Shown here piece after piece: positions 1-8,850 of a stretch of 64,000 nucleotides of DNA (position 1 is its first letter; each line of letters starts with the position of its first letter). The notes below the pieces were generated by a model. The model was not told where the DNA came from and made no database searches. It was given only the letters and a program-made list of their open reading frames with translations. The translations under genes and the position numbers were made by a program. This stretch comes from Caldilineaceae bacterium (lineage in GTDB: Bacteria; Chloroflexota; Anaerolineae; Caldilineales; Caldilineaceae), in NCBI GenBank assembly GCA_022842065.1, contig JALHQH010000020.1, positions 124,001 through 188,000 of the forward strand. Direction: 5' to 3'.

Positions 1-6
1 GAATAG

Positions 7-2613
7 ATGAGCAGCCCTCAGCTAGCGCCCGCATTCCACTTACCAACACCACTCACGCCGCTGTTGGGTCGTCAACAGGAAGTCGCCACGGCGCGCCAAT
101 TGATTCGGCGGCCGGAAGTGCGCCTGATCACGCTCAGTGGCCCTGGCGGTGTGGGTAAGACCCGCCTCGGCATTCAAGTTGCTAGCGAGCTTACTGCCGA
201 ATTTGCCGACGGGGTGGCTTTTGTCTCGCTGGCACCGATTCGTGATCCGGAGCTGGTGTTGCTAACGATTGCCCAAGCGCTGGGCATGCAAGATGCCGGC
301 AATCAAAAGCCCCTAGCACGGCTGCAAGCCTATCTACATGACAAGGAATTACTTCTTTTTCTGGATAATGTCGAACAGGTTGCGGCGGCGGCCCCCCAGG
401 TGGCAGAATTGTTGGTGACCTGTTCGCGGCTGACTGTGCTTGCGGCTAGCCGCGCGATTTTGCATATCTCCGGCGAACACGAATACCCGGTCACGCCGCT
501 GGCCTTGCCCAACCTGCGGCAACTGCCTGATGTGGCGACGCTTGCCCAGATTCCAGCCGTGGCGCTCTTCGTGGCACGTGCCCAGGCTGTTATGTCTGCT
601 TTCCAACTTGACGCCGAAAATGCAGCAGCCGTGGCGGCGATCTGTGTCCACCTGGATGGGCTGCCCCTGGCGATTGAACTGGCCGCGGCGCGCAGTAAAT
701 TGTTGCCACCGCAGGCGATCCTCGCACGGCTGACTGCGGCACCAGGCTCGCGGCTGCAACTGCTGCGCGGCGGTCCGCTTGATCTGCCGGCACGCCAGCA
801 AACGCTGCGCGATACGATTGCCTGGAGCTACAGCCTGCTCACGACGCCAGAGCAAGTGCTCTTTCGACGGCTCGCTGTTTTTGTCGGTGGCTTTACATTT
901 GAAGCGGCGGAAAGTTTGTTGGCCACGATTGTCGAGGATGCCGCAGCGGCGACAAGTCTATCTGCTTTTGCGCCACCCTCTACCCGCTACCCGCCACTCA
1001 CCACGCTCGATGGGCTGGCACAGTTGCTCGATCAGAGCCTGCTCATTCCCATGACCGCGCCGGCAGACCAGACTACCGGACAACCGCGCTACACCCTGTT
1101 GGAGACGATCCGCGAATATGGGCTGGAGCAACTTACGCTGAGTGGTGAGTTGGCTGCCATCCAGCAGGCCCATGCCGCCTACTATCTGGCACTGGCCACC
1201 GCCGCCGAACCCCATCTGGCCGGGCCTGACCAGGGGATCTGGTTGGCGCGGTTGGAAGCTGAGCACGACAATCTGCGTGCGGCCCTTGCGTGGGCGCTGG
1301 CGCGCGGCGATGGGGCATGGGCATTGCATCTGAGCAGCGTACTCTGGTGGTTCTGGTATCGGCGCAGCCATTGGCATGAGGGTCGGCAGTGGTTACAGCA
1401 GGCGCTTGCGCTATCGCCTACGGAAGGCATAGCCGGCAACCCAGGCGAAAGTCCAGACGCACACGATCCACTGCGGTGGCGGGCCAAAGCGCTCAATGGT
1501 GCCAGTCTAATGGCCTACTATCAAGGTGATTACAGTCAGGCCACCACGTTGTCCAGCGCCAGCGTGGCGCTCTTCCGGCAGTTGGGGGACAAACGCGGCA
1601 TTGCCGGCGCTTTACATGGGCTGGCGCTGGTTGCGCGCGCAGGAGACAATTACGCTGCGGTCCGTGCCATTTATCGCGAAAGTCTGGCGCTCTACCGGGA
1701 GGTGGGTGATCGCTCGCACACGGCCTACACCCTCTTCTACTTTGGTATTGCCCACTGGCTGGAGGGCGACTATGATGGTGCTGAACCACTCTTCCAAGAA
1801 TCGCTGACCATCGCCCAGGAATTAAATGACCGCAAAGCCATTGCCTTTGGTCTTTTTGGGATCGGGCAGGTAGCCCTTGGTCGAAATGACTATGCGGTCG
1901 CACAAACTTATCTGGCAGAAAGTCTACCTGACCACATTATTTTGGGCGATCAGCGATCTACTTCTCGTGTACGTTATGGACTGGGTGATGCGGCCGCGGG
2001 GGCAGGCGATTATGCAGCGGCCTATGTCCACTACCGTCACTGTCTTACATTAGGGCAAGCCTTAGGGGATCGCTATTTTATGATCTGGTGTTTAGAGGGC
2101 GTGGCGCGTGTGGCAACCGCCTACGGACAACCGCTGCGGGCCGTGCAGTTGTTAGCCGCCGGCGCGGCGTTACGCGATACATTGGGCATCAGCCAACCAC
2201 CCTTTCGCCGCGCCACCTATGCCCAGCTCCAGGCCACGCTCCGCTCGCAACTAGATGATGCTACATTTGCCACCGCATGGGCGGCAGGTCAGGCGTTAAA
2301 TCTGGAACAAGCGGTGCAGTATGCGTTGGATGAGCTGTCTCCTGCTGCCGCAACTGCTTCTGCCCAAGTGTTGGCAACCCCGTCACCATCACCCATACGC
2401 CGTAGCGATTCAGCGGCACTGGACAGCCTTACCAGCCGCGAGTTGGAGGTCTTGCGTCTGGTCGCCACCGGTATGACCGATGCCCAGGTCGCGGCCACGC
2501 TGATCCTCAGCCCGCGCACAATCAACGCCCACCTGCGTTCGATTTACAGCAAACTTGGTATTACTTCGCGCAGCGCCGCAACACGCTATGCCGTTGACCA
2601 GGGCTTGGCTTAA
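7..2613 (+). CDS. LuxR-type STAND ATPase transcriptional regulator with TPR-like repeats
   Basis: An 868-residue cytoplasmic regulator of the STAND/MalT-like type. The N-terminus opens with PLTPLLGR, then a Walker A motif GPGGVGKT at residues 45-52 and a Walker B-like LLLFLDNVEQ near 114-123. The NB-ARC-like ATPase is followed by a helical, TPR-rich region from about 380 to 740. The last 60 residues are a LuxR/GerE helix-turn-helix (LTSRELEVLRLVATGMTDAQ onward). In this family, ligand binding to the TPR sensor permits ATP-dependent activation of the C-terminal DNA-binding domain. An in-frame TAG sits immediately before the ATG, so this start is complete, although any ribosome binding site lies outside the window. 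The next gene in the same direction is a SnoaL-like gene 208 bases downstream. The ligand and targets cannot be read from the sequence. Confidence 0.9.
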   Translation: MSSPQLAPAFHLPTPLTPLLGRQQEVATARQLIRRPEVRLITLSGPGGVGKTRLGIQVASELTAEFADGVAFVSLAPIRDPELVLLTIAQALGMQDAGNQKPLARLQAYLHDKELLLFLDNVEQVAAAAPQVAELLVTCSRLTVLAASRAILHISGEHEYPVTPLALPNLRQLPDVATLAQIPAVALFVARAQAVMSAFQLDAENAAAVAAICVHLDGLPLAIELAAARSKLLPPQAILARLTAAPGSRLQLLRGGPLDLPARQQTLRDTIAWSYSLLTTPEQVLFRRLAVFVGGFTFEAAESLLATIVEDAAAATSLSAFAPPSTRYPPLTTLDGLAQLLDQSLLIPMTAPADQTTGQPRYTLLETIREYGLEQLTLSGELAAIQQAHAAYYLALATAAEPHLAGPDQGIWLARLEAEHDNLRAALAWALARGDGAWALHLSSVLWWFWYRRSHWHEGRQWLQQALALSPTEGIAGNPGESPDAHDPLRWRAKALNGASLMAYYQGDYSQATTLSSASVALFRQLGDKRGIAGALHGLALVARAGDNYAAVRAIYRESLALYREVGDRSHTAYTLFYFGIAHWLEGDYDGAEPLFQESLTIAQELNDRKAIAFGLFGIGQVALGRNDYAVAQTYLAESLPDHIILGDQRSTSRVRYGLGDAAAGAGDYAAAYVHYRHCLTLGQALGDRYFMIWCLEGVARVATAYGQPLRAVQLLAAGAALRDTLGISQPPFRRATYAQLQATLRSQLDDATFATAWAAGQALNLEQAVQYALDELSPAAATASAQVLATPSPSPIRRSDSAALDSLTSRELEVLRLVATGMTDAQVAATLILSPRTINAHLRSIYSKLGITSRSAATRYAVDQGLA

Positions 2614-2740
2614 CGTACCAACAAAGGCGCGTTCCCAAGTTGTATCGACTCGGCAATTTTGCCTAGGCAATCACCTTCTACAAATTGGAGTATAGAATTA
2701 GGTTGTTTTGCCGTAGCGCTTTCCCTTCATTACGTTCTAT

Positions 2741-2786
2741 GATTGAGCTACGCTGTCTCAATCACTTGAAACGGCGTAGCTCAATC
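2741..2786. repeat. 13-bp perfect inverted repeat ahead of SnoaL-like gene
   Basis: Arm gattgagctacgc at 2741-2753 is exactly complementary to 2774-2786, with a 20-base loop. No T-tract follows, so it is a poor intrinsic terminator. It lies 36 bases ahead of the SnoaL-like start and could be an operator or an mRNA 5' hairpin. Confidence 0.5.
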
Positions 2787-2821
2787 CACAACTCAACCGT
2801 ACAAACCTATTGGAGATGATC

Positions 2822-3253
2822 ATGTCGGACCAAGCGCAGAAAATGGCACTGTTTCAACTGGTCGCATACGAGCAAAAATGGGTAGAAAGTCTGAATCGCG
2901 GCGACGTTTCGGCTGCTGACGAAGTTTTTACCACTGATTGCCTAATCCACATCACGGGTAGCAAGGAACCCAATCTTAGTGTGGCAGCCTTTAAAGCGAT
3001 GTTGTATGGGTTGCTGGCAGCCTTTCCCGATCTACATTTTTCCATTGCAGATCAGCTCATTGCTGGTGACAAAGTCGCCATGCGCTGGGTAGCACAAGGC
3101 ACCCACACCGCACCCCTCGGTGACATTCCGGCGACAGGCAAACCCGTCTTGGTCAACGGCCTTATTCTTGACCGCGTTGCCAATGGTCAGGTCGTCGAGC
3201 GTTGGGAACAGTGGGATCAGACTGGCCTGTTGCAACAACTTGGCTTGATGTAA
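2822..3253 (+). CDS. SnoaL-like ester cyclase family protein
   Basis: A 143-residue single-domain alpha+beta barrel protein of the SnoaL-like/ester cyclase (NTF2-like) family. The diagnostic second half is present: FPDLHFSIADQLIAGDKV, then RWVAQGTHTAPLGDIPATGK, and a C-terminal WEQWDQTGLLQQLGL. The start was set at the ATG at 2822 because ggag sits 6 bases upstream; an alternative TTG at 2810 overlaps that site. Members include polyketide cyclases and many uncharacterised small-molecule enzymes, so the substrate is unknown. It is the intact relative of two damaged copies at 6082 and 7480 and of the full copy at 14378. It stands between a LuxR-type regulator and a PEP-utilising enzyme gene. 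Confidence 0.85.
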   Translation: MSDQAQKMALFQLVAYEQKWVESLNRGDVSAADEVFTTDCLIHITGSKEPNLSVAAFKAMLYGLLAAFPDLHFSIADQLIAGDKVAMRWVAQGTHTAPLGDIPATGKPVLVNGLILDRVANGQVVERWEQWDQTGLLQQLGLM

Positions 3254-3313
3254 ACGATTATACCGCCAAAACATTCAACCACTTGCAGGCACGCTAGAGA
3301 AGGAGCAGCATAA

Positions 3314-5056
3314 ATGTCCTCGCCACCGCTTGTCGAGCCAGAAACGGCCACAACACCGATTCCCCTGCCCGCTGATTTCCCGGTGACCTGGGCGCAGCCC
3401 GAAGATGCCCAATACCTCTGGCTGCGGCAACGGATGCACTTCCCCGAACCGATGAAGCCGTTGGACGAATGGCTGTTGCGCACTGAGTTTGAGGGCGCCC
3501 AACGGGCCGCACAAGTCTATGATCTGCCCATTACCAGCGCGGGACGGCGCTTCAACACCTATGCCTATGCCCATATCACTCCCCTGCCGTTGTCTCCTGC
3601 GGCCTGGGCGGCCCAAGGTGCAAGCGCACAGGAGAAATTGGGCGCAGCCATGGCCCGGCTGCGCGAACAGTGGGAAGGGGAGTTCCTGCCCGAGATCCAA
3701 CAGATCCTGGCTGGTTGGGCGGCCTTTGAGCTGGCGACGGCCCCCATGCCCGCCCTGGTGAAGCATTTGGATGCCGTCATTGTCGCCCGCGAACGGCTAT
3801 GGGATATCCACTTTCTCGTCTGGTTCCCCGCCTACACTGCAATCAGTCTCTTTGAAGAACTTTATCGGGATCTCTTCGCCGCCGAAGAGATTGCTTCGCC
3901 AAGCTCAGTGCAAGCACAGTCGTTTGACGCCTATCGGCTGCTCCAGGGTTTTGACAACAAGACGATCGAAACCACCCATGCGCTTTGGGCATTGAGCCGC
4001 CGGGCGTTGACCCTGCCAACCGTCTGCCAGGCGCTGCAAGCCAAGAGCGCAGTTGCTATCCTGGCGGCCCTGGAAGAGAACGCAGAGGGGCGCACCTTCT
4101 TGGCTGATCTGCGTGCGTACCTGGACGAATATGGCCAACGCGGTGACAAGTGGGTGATCAGTGTGCCCAGTTGGATCGAAGATCCCACTTCGGTGCTCAA
4201 GAATCTAAAGGACTATCTTACTCAGCCTGACCGCGACCTGCAGGCCGAGATGGCGCAGTTGGCAGCGGCGCGCGAGCAACGGTTGCGCGACCTCCGCCAG
4301 CGTCTCCAAGACTATCCACAACCGGTGGTGGCGCACTTTGAATTTCTGCTGAAAGCGGCCCAGGAAGGCTGCGTGCTCACCGAAGATCATGGCTTCTGGA
4401 TCGACTTTCGCGGCTGGTATCCCATTCGCCGCCTCTTTCTGGCATTGGGTGAGCGCTTTACCACGGCCAAGGTGTTGGAGAAGCCGGCAGATCTCTTCTA
4501 TCTCACCCTGGAAGAGGTGCGCACCATTGCCGCCGCCCTGGCAAACGGGTCACCACCTGGTTCGCGCCACCTCCTGGTTGCCGGACGGCAGGCCGAGACC
4601 GAATATTACCTGGGCCTTCAGCCACCGGCGGCGATTGGCGCACTGCCGGTCAATCCGCCCCCGGTCGATCCGGTCAGCCAGGCGATCAACAAGTTTTTTG
4701 GGGCACCACCGCCCCCTCAACGTGAACCAAACCTCCTGCGTGGCGCGGGCGGTTCGCCCGGGGTTGTGCGCGGCCCGGCTTGTGTGATCCGGACTCTGGC
4801 CGAGGCAAGCAAACTTCAGCCGGGGGACATCCTGGTGGCAGAAACCACCGCCCCACCGTGGACCCCGCTCTTTGCCACCGCCGCGGCCGTCGTTACCGAC
4901 ACTGGCGGCATCCTGAGCCACTGTGCCGTTGTGGCGCGCGAGTATGCGATCCCGGCGGTGGTGGGCGTGGGGATCGCCACTGACAAGATCGTTGACGGCC
5001 AGTTGTTGGAGGTGGATGGCACGGCCGGCATTGTCCGTATGTTGGCCGCAGATTGA
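3314..5056 (+). CDS. PEP-utilising enzyme, central domain plus swivelling phosphohistidine domain
   Basis: A 580-residue protein corresponding to the middle and C-terminal parts of a PEP synthase or rifampicin-phosphotransferase-type dikinase. Residues of about 470-575 form the mobile phosphohistidine domain, with the signature TGGILSHCAVVAREYAIPAV; His536 should carry the phosphoryl group. The preceding 450 residues (including NTYAYAHITPLPLS) resemble the central substrate domain of rifampicin phosphotransferases. The ATP-grasp nucleotide-binding domain that normally precedes this is absent and is encoded by the next gene (5201). Together the two products total 874 residues, close to a full-length single-chain enzyme. 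A good site (gaaggagc) precedes the ATG. The pair probably assembles to phosphorylate a small molecule using ATP; the acceptor is unknown. Confidence 0.8.
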   Translation: MSSPPLVEPETATTPIPLPADFPVTWAQPEDAQYLWLRQRMHFPEPMKPLDEWLLRTEFEGAQRAAQVYDLPITSAGRRFNTYAYAHITPLPLSPAAWAAQGASAQEKLGAAMARLREQWEGEFLPEIQQILAGWAAFELATAPMPALVKHLDAVIVARERLWDIHFLVWFPAYTAISLFEELYRDLFAAEEIASPSSVQAQSFDAYRLLQGFDNKTIETTHALWALSRRALTLPTVCQALQAKSAVAILAALEENAEGRTFLADLRAYLDEYGQRGDKWVISVPSWIEDPTSVLKNLKDYLTQPDRDLQAEMAQLAAAREQRLRDLRQRLQDYPQPVVAHFEFLLKAAQEGCVLTEDHGFWIDFRGWYPIRRLFLALGERFTTAKVLEKPADLFYLTLEEVRTIAAALANGSPPGSRHLLVAGRQAETEYYLGLQPPAAIGALPVNPPPVDPVSQAINKFFGAPPPPQREPNLLRGAGGSPGVVRGPACVIRTLAEASKLQPGDILVAETTAPPWTPLFATAAAVVTDTGGILSHCAVVAREYAIPAVVGVGIATDKIVDGQLLEVDGTAGIVRMLAAD

Positions 5057-5064
5057 TAGGATAG

Positions 5065-5188
5065 CTAGTACACAGCGGCGTAAATAAGCCAATCGCCCGC
5101 TTGTGCCAAGCCGGTCCGTGACCGGTGCCGGTCATGGACCGGCTTGGCACAGCACAACTATGGGTTTATTTAGGCCGCACTGTACTAG
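5065..5188. mobile_element. MITE-like 124-bp imperfect palindrome
   Basis: The spacer between the two PEP-enzyme genes is almost entirely one large palindrome. Its outer ends are ctagtaca (5065-5072) and tgtactag (5181-5188), followed inward by related stretches (gcggcgtaaataagcc against ggtttatttaggccgc). A perfect 16-bp core (5102-5117 with 5136-5151) lies inside. This architecture is that of a non-autonomous miniature element or a large REP-like hairpin. No transposase is visible nearby and a target duplication is not certain. Confidence 0.55.
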
Positions 5189-5200
5189 GGAGATCAGCTG

Positions 5201-6085
5201 GTGGAGATCGTCTGGCTTGGGCACGGTAACTGTCACGATTGCACGTTAGTGGGCGGCAAGGGGGCCAATCTCTGTCACCTGGCCGCCACCGAGCAGATTC
5301 CGCCTGCTTTCTGTCTGACCGCGGCAGCCTTGCGCGATTGGCTGCCTGGCGCTGGGGCGACCTATGCTGCCCTGCCGCCTGCGCTTTACCGGCAACTGGC
5401 CGCTGCCTATGAGCAACTTTCTGCGCGCTGTGGCCGCACGGATCTCCCGGTTGCGGTCCGTTCTTCTGCCTTGGATGAAGATGGCCACGTCTTTTCCTTT
5501 GCCGGCCAGCACAGCACTTATCTAAACGTTACGGGGCTTGCGAATGTGGCACAAGCCATCCAGCAGTGCTGGGCCTCTGCCGCCTCGGCTCACCTCTTGG
5601 CCTATCGCCAACGCCATGGCCTGACAACGTCGGGCATCCGGATGGCCGTGCTGGTGCAACAGTTGATCGCCGCTGATCTGTCGGCGGTTGTCTTTAGCGC
5701 CCACCCCGTGACTGGTCAGCAAGATGTGGTTGTGATCAACGCGAGTTGGGGGTTGGGGGAGAGTATTGTGAGTGGCGCAGTGACACCAGATATTGTGCTC
5801 GTGCGCAAGCATGATCTGGTTGTGTTGGACTACCAGTTAGCCGATAAACGGACGATGATTGTGCCGGTCGCCTCTGGTACGCGAACCCTGCCAACCCCGC
5901 GTTGGTTGCGCACCCAGCCCGCGCTAACACCGGCGCAGATCAAGGAAGTGACCCAGTTGGCGCTGCGCCTGGAAGCGCACATGGGCTGGCCCGTCGATAT
6001 CGAATGTAGCTATCGCGCTGGTCTGCTCTATCTACTGCAGTGTCGGCCGATCACGCGCCGTGGGGTAACCGCCACGGGTGATTGA
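5201..6085 (+). CDS. PEP/pyruvate-binding (ATP-grasp) domain protein, partner of the upstream swivelling-domain protein
   Basis: A 294-residue protein equal to the isolated N-terminal nucleotide-binding domain of PEP synthase or rifampicin-phosphotransferase enzymes. Motifs in order are VGGKGANLCHLA near the start, AVRSSALDEDGHVFSFAGQH around residues 87-106, VFSAHPVTGQ around 165, and the glycine-rich NASWGLGESIVSGAVTPD. The C-terminal part has EAHMGWPVDIEC and LLYLLQCRPIT. A GTG start at 5201 is favoured because aggga lies about 8 bases upstream. It follows the swivelling-domain gene after a 144-base palindromic spacer, so gene order is the reverse of the domain order in fused homologues. 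It should transfer phosphate from ATP to the histidine of the neighbouring protein. Confidence 0.8.
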   Translation: MEIVWLGHGNCHDCTLVGGKGANLCHLAATEQIPPAFCLTAAALRDWLPGAGATYAALPPALYRQLAAAYEQLSARCGRTDLPVAVRSSALDEDGHVFSFAGQHSTYLNVTGLANVAQAIQQCWASAASAHLLAYRQRHGLTTSGIRMAVLVQQLIAADLSAVVFSAHPVTGQQDVVVINASWGLGESIVSGAVTPDIVLVRKHDLVVLDYQLADKRTMIVPVASGTRTLPTPRWLRTQPALTPAQIKEVTQLALRLEAHMGWPVDIECSYRAGLLYLLQCRPITRRGVTATGD

Positions 6086-6408
6086 CTGGCCGTCCCATCC
6101 CGAATGGCAACGGCAAGGACGTTCAAAGGACATTTGTCCTGTATCCTCTATCCACTTCTGCGCGTTCTGTTTTTCGCGACCTGAATTTCGCGATTGCGGA
6201 TCAAATTGCCGAAGGTGACAAAGTAACCACGCGCTGGACCCTCAGCGCCATCCACACTGGCGTGTTTGCCGGCATCCCTGCGACCGGCAAACCAGTGGCA
6301 ATCACCGCGATCAATATCCATTGCGTGGTGGATGGCCAAATCCAAGAAGGCTGGCTCAACTGGGATGCGCTGGGTTTGCTGCAACAGCTTGGCGCACTGC
6401 CTACGTAA
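6082..6408 (+). pseudogene. SnoaL-like gene remnant lacking its 5' half
   Basis: Only the second half of a SnoaL-like domain remains. Similarity to the intact copy at 2822 begins at about base 6172 (FRDLNFAIADQIAEGDKVT) and runs to the typical end LNWDALGLLQQLGAL. Upstream of that point the frame runs through what looks like a promoter region, including the 11-bp-phased repeat at 6116. A deletion therefore appears to have joined the promoter to the 3' half. The only possible start is a TTG overlapping the previous gene, with no ribosome binding site. The AraC gene follows after 55 bases. Confidence 0.65.
6116..6143 (+). promoter_or_regulatory. SARP-type operator, copy A
   Basis: Two direct repeats, aggacgtt at 6116-6123 and aggacatt at 6127-6134, are spaced exactly 11 bases apart. 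A tgta element at 6140-6143 occupies the same relative position as in copies B (17187) and C (21316). Direct repeats on one helical face just ahead of a -10-like element are the hallmark of BTAD/SARP activator sites. Confidence 0.55.
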
Positions 6409-6463
6409 CCACCGCATACCCTGTCCCGTAGGGATACCTGACTTTAGAGCGAAAGGAAACCCA

Positions 6464-7402
6464 ATGACGCCCACCCCTGCCCCCGGTTTATCTTCATTTG
6501 CAGCGGTTGATCCCTATGCGCTGGGCCCAACCGCTGTTCCCTTGCACGCACCACCGCCACGACTGCCGGAGGGTGTTGTGGTCTGTGGGGGGCGCCTTGA
6601 GACGACACAACATCGTTCCTTTGCCATGCCGACCTTTGTGGAAGATATACTGACGCTCCACCTGCGGCCTTTAAAACGACTATCCGTAAAGCTGGAGCGC
6701 TGGTTTTATGTCAACAATCTCCCTGGCGATTTGACCCTGATCCCGCGTGGTACACCTACTATCTGGTGTGGTGAGGGCGCGGCGGAATCATTACTTTTAA
6801 GCCTACCGCCGACATTGATCAGAAAGAGTGCGTTGCAAGATACCGACTATGATCCCCCGTGCCTGGAACTGATACCGCGCGTTGGTCACGCCGATCCGCT
6901 GGTTCACGCCATTGGTCAGGCCATTTTGGGCGAATTGCAGACCGGTGGGTTACTGGGTGCGCTCTACCTGGAAAGCCTCTTTCGCACGCTGGCGATCCAC
7001 CTGTTGCGCGATCATGCCGTCTTTGCCAAAACGCCAACACCCATCAATGGCAAACTGCCGCCGGAAGCGTTGTGTCGCGTGCGCGACTATGTTCATGCCC
7101 ATCTGCGTGAAGAAATCACGCTCGAAGCGCTGGCCGCGCTGGTCCATCTCAGTCCGTATCATTTCGCCCACAAGTTCAAAGCCGCGACCGGGCTGCCGCC
7201 CTACCAATATGTGCTGCACTGCCGGGTGGAGCGGGCAAAAACGCTGCTCATAAGCGGCAAATACACCATCAGCGCCGTCGCCCATGCGGTCGGCTTTGCC
7301 AGCCAAAGTCACCTGACGCGCCATGTGAAGAAGCTGTTCGGCGTGACGCCGGGGGCGCTCCTGCCAAAACCGCAAGAATGGACAAAAGCCGCGCAAGAAT
7401 AG
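6464..7402 (+). CDS. AraC family transcriptional regulator
   Basis: A 312-residue regulator with an unassigned N-terminal ligand or dimerisation half (ERWFYVNNLPGDLTLIPRGT is visible) and a C-terminal double helix-turn-helix of AraC type. The second half reads LEALAALVHLSPYHFAHKFK, then GLPPYQYVLHCRVERAKTLL, then ISAVAHAVGFASQSHLTRHV and the family-typical ending FGVTPGALL. The start ATG at 6464 is supported by aaagga 6-7 bases upstream; the reading frame extends further 5' but overlaps the SnoaL remnant. A deleted copy of this gene, keeping only its leader and last 20 codons, lies at 21526. It is likely to act on the flanking small-molecule genes; the effector is unknown. Confidence 0.88.
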   Translation: MTPTPAPGLSSFAAVDPYALGPTAVPLHAPPPRLPEGVVVCGGRLETTQHRSFAMPTFVEDILTLHLRPLKRLSVKLERWFYVNNLPGDLTLIPRGTPTIWCGEGAAESLLLSLPPTLIRKSALQDTDYDPPCLELIPRVGHADPLVHAIGQAILGELQTGGLLGALYLESLFRTLAIHLLRDHAVFAKTPTPINGKLPPEALCRVRDYVHAHLREEITLEALAALVHLSPYHFAHKFKAATGLPPYQYVLHCRVERAKTLLISGKYTISAVAHAVGFASQSHLTRHVKKLFGVTPGALLPKPQEWTKAAQE

Positions 7403-7479
7403 GGAAGACGATACCCTGATAGTCTGCTACAGTGGGCACTTGACTAAAAAATACTCTATTCTTACTCGCGGAGATAAAC

Positions 7480-7793
7480 ATGTCAGCCTAAACGCCAAAA
7501 GCAGTAACGTTTCAACTGGTCGCTTATGAGTAAAGGAGATGCTGCGTAGCATTCTGGCGGCCTTTCCGGATCTGCATTTCTCGATTGAAGATCAACTAAT
7601 CGATGGTGACAAAGTCGCCCTGCGTTGGGTGGCAACCGGCACCCACACCGCCCCCCGCGGTGACATTCCCGCAACCGGCAAATATGCCTTGATTAATGGC
7701 CTCGTGCTTGATCACATCTCCAATGGCCAGGTTAGTGAACGCTGGGAGCGCTGGGATCAAAGTAGCTTACTGCACCAGCTTGGCCTGTTATAG
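7480..7793 (+). pseudogene. SnoaL-like pseudogene with stop codons, internal deletion and frame change
   Basis: The 5' end matches the gene at 2822 base for base over stretches such as tttcaactggtcgc. The frame from ATG 7480 meets TAA at codon 4 and another TAA at codon 18. About 110 bases of the domain are then missing, and the remainder (from atgctgcgtagc at 7539) continues in a different frame as FPDLHFSIEDQLIDGDKVAL to HQLGLL. The internal ATG at 7539 abuts ggag with no spacing, so expression of an 84-residue fragment is unlikely. This is the most clearly decayed member of the local SnoaL series. The NmrA-like gene follows 55 bases later. Confidence 0.75.
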
Positions 7794-7848
7794 CGCACTA
7801 ACCGCCAAGCCGGCCTCTCGTTCCCATTTTGTGCAAAGGAGAAAACGA

Positions 7849-8757
7849 ATGATCCTCGTTGTCGGTGCCACTGGAAAACTCGGTGGGATGATTACTCGTC
7901 AACTGTTAGCGCAAGGCCACACCGTGCGCAGCTTGGTCCGCCCGCACTCGCCGTGGGCGGCGTTGGCAGAGATGGGGGGTGCCACCTCAGTTGCCACCTC
8001 AGTTGCCGCCTTGGTGGCCGCCGTTGCCCAGCCCATTGCCGGTGATCTAAAGGATCCTGCGTCACTCGCCGCCGCGTGTGCAGACATTGACACTGTTATC
8101 ACGACCGCCAACGCCGCCATGCGTGGGGGCGAGGATAACTTCGAGAGTGTTGATCTACATGGCACCAAAAACCTGATCGACGCCGCCCAGGTTGCCGGTG
8201 TGCGCCACTTTATCTATACCTCGGCTGCCGGCAGCGCGCCCGATCATCCCAATCCTTTGTTCGCGGCCAAAGGGCAATGTGAGGCCTATCTCCAGGCGAG
8301 TGGCATGACCTACACCATCCTCAAGCCAGGCCCCTTTATGGAAGTCTGGATCGGCAGCATCATCGGCGGGCCGTTGGCCACTGGTCAACCGGTTACCCTA
8401 GTAGGTGAGGGCGCACGCAAACAAGCCTTTGTGGCGATGGCCGATGTGGTCGCCTATGCGGTGGCCGCGGTTGAAAATCCCCGCGTTTACAACCAGGAAA
8501 TCCTCATCGCCGGTGCCCCGCCTGCTTCCTGGCGTGGCGCCGTGGCCGCCGTCGAACGGGTGCTCGGCCGGTCAATTCCCGTCCGCTCTGTGCAACCGGG
8601 CGAACCGATCCCGTTGGTGCCGCCGGGGATGGGGGCATTGCTGGCCGCGTTGGAACTGGCCGATTCGGTGATTGATATGGCGGAGACTGCAGCCGTTTAT
8701 GGGATCGAACCGACTTCGGTGGATGGCTTTGCGCGGCAGTTTTTTGGCAAGCGGTGA
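7849..8757 (+). CDS. NmrA-like NAD(P)-binding oxidoreductase or sensor
   Basis: A 302-residue atypical short-chain dehydrogenase of the NmrA/NAD(P)H-binding family. The Rossmann motif VVGATGKLGG starts at residue 4, followed by QLLAQGHTVRSLVR, the acidic loop GDLKDPASLAAACADIDTVI, and the FIYTSAAGS strand that takes the place of the classical SDR active site. ATG 7849 has aaagga 8-9 bases upstream; the reading frame continues 5' through the SnoaL pseudogene and was not used. Relatives act as NAD(P)-dependent reductases of quinones or small ketones, or as redox sensors. It sits between a dead SnoaL gene and a BTAD regulator, so it may belong to the same small-molecule pathway, but no substrate can be inferred. 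Confidence 0.85.
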   Translation: MILVVGATGKLGGMITRQLLAQGHTVRSLVRPHSPWAALAEMGGATSVATSVAALVAAVAQPIAGDLKDPASLAAACADIDTVITTANAAMRGGEDNFESVDLHGTKNLIDAAQVAGVRHFIYTSAAGSAPDHPNPLFAAKGQCEAYLQASGMTYTILKPGPFMEVWIGSIIGGPLATGQPVTLVGEGARKQAFVAMADVVAYAVAAVENPRVYNQEILIAGAPPASWRGAVAAVERVLGRSIPVRSVQPGEPIPLVPPGMGALLAALELADSVIDMAETAAVYGIEPTSVDGFARQFFGKR

Positions 8758-8850
8758 GGGTGTGATCCTCTACATCCATAAGACTACACGCTGCGCGTTG
8801 ACCTATGCTGGGCTCACCTGCGGCTAAAAAGCGATAAAGGAACGTAAGCG

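Noticed and set aside
7539..7793. An 84-codon SnoaL-like gene
   Set aside because: It is the 3' part of a copy with stops and a deletion; its ATG directly abuts the purine run, leaving no room for ribosome binding.
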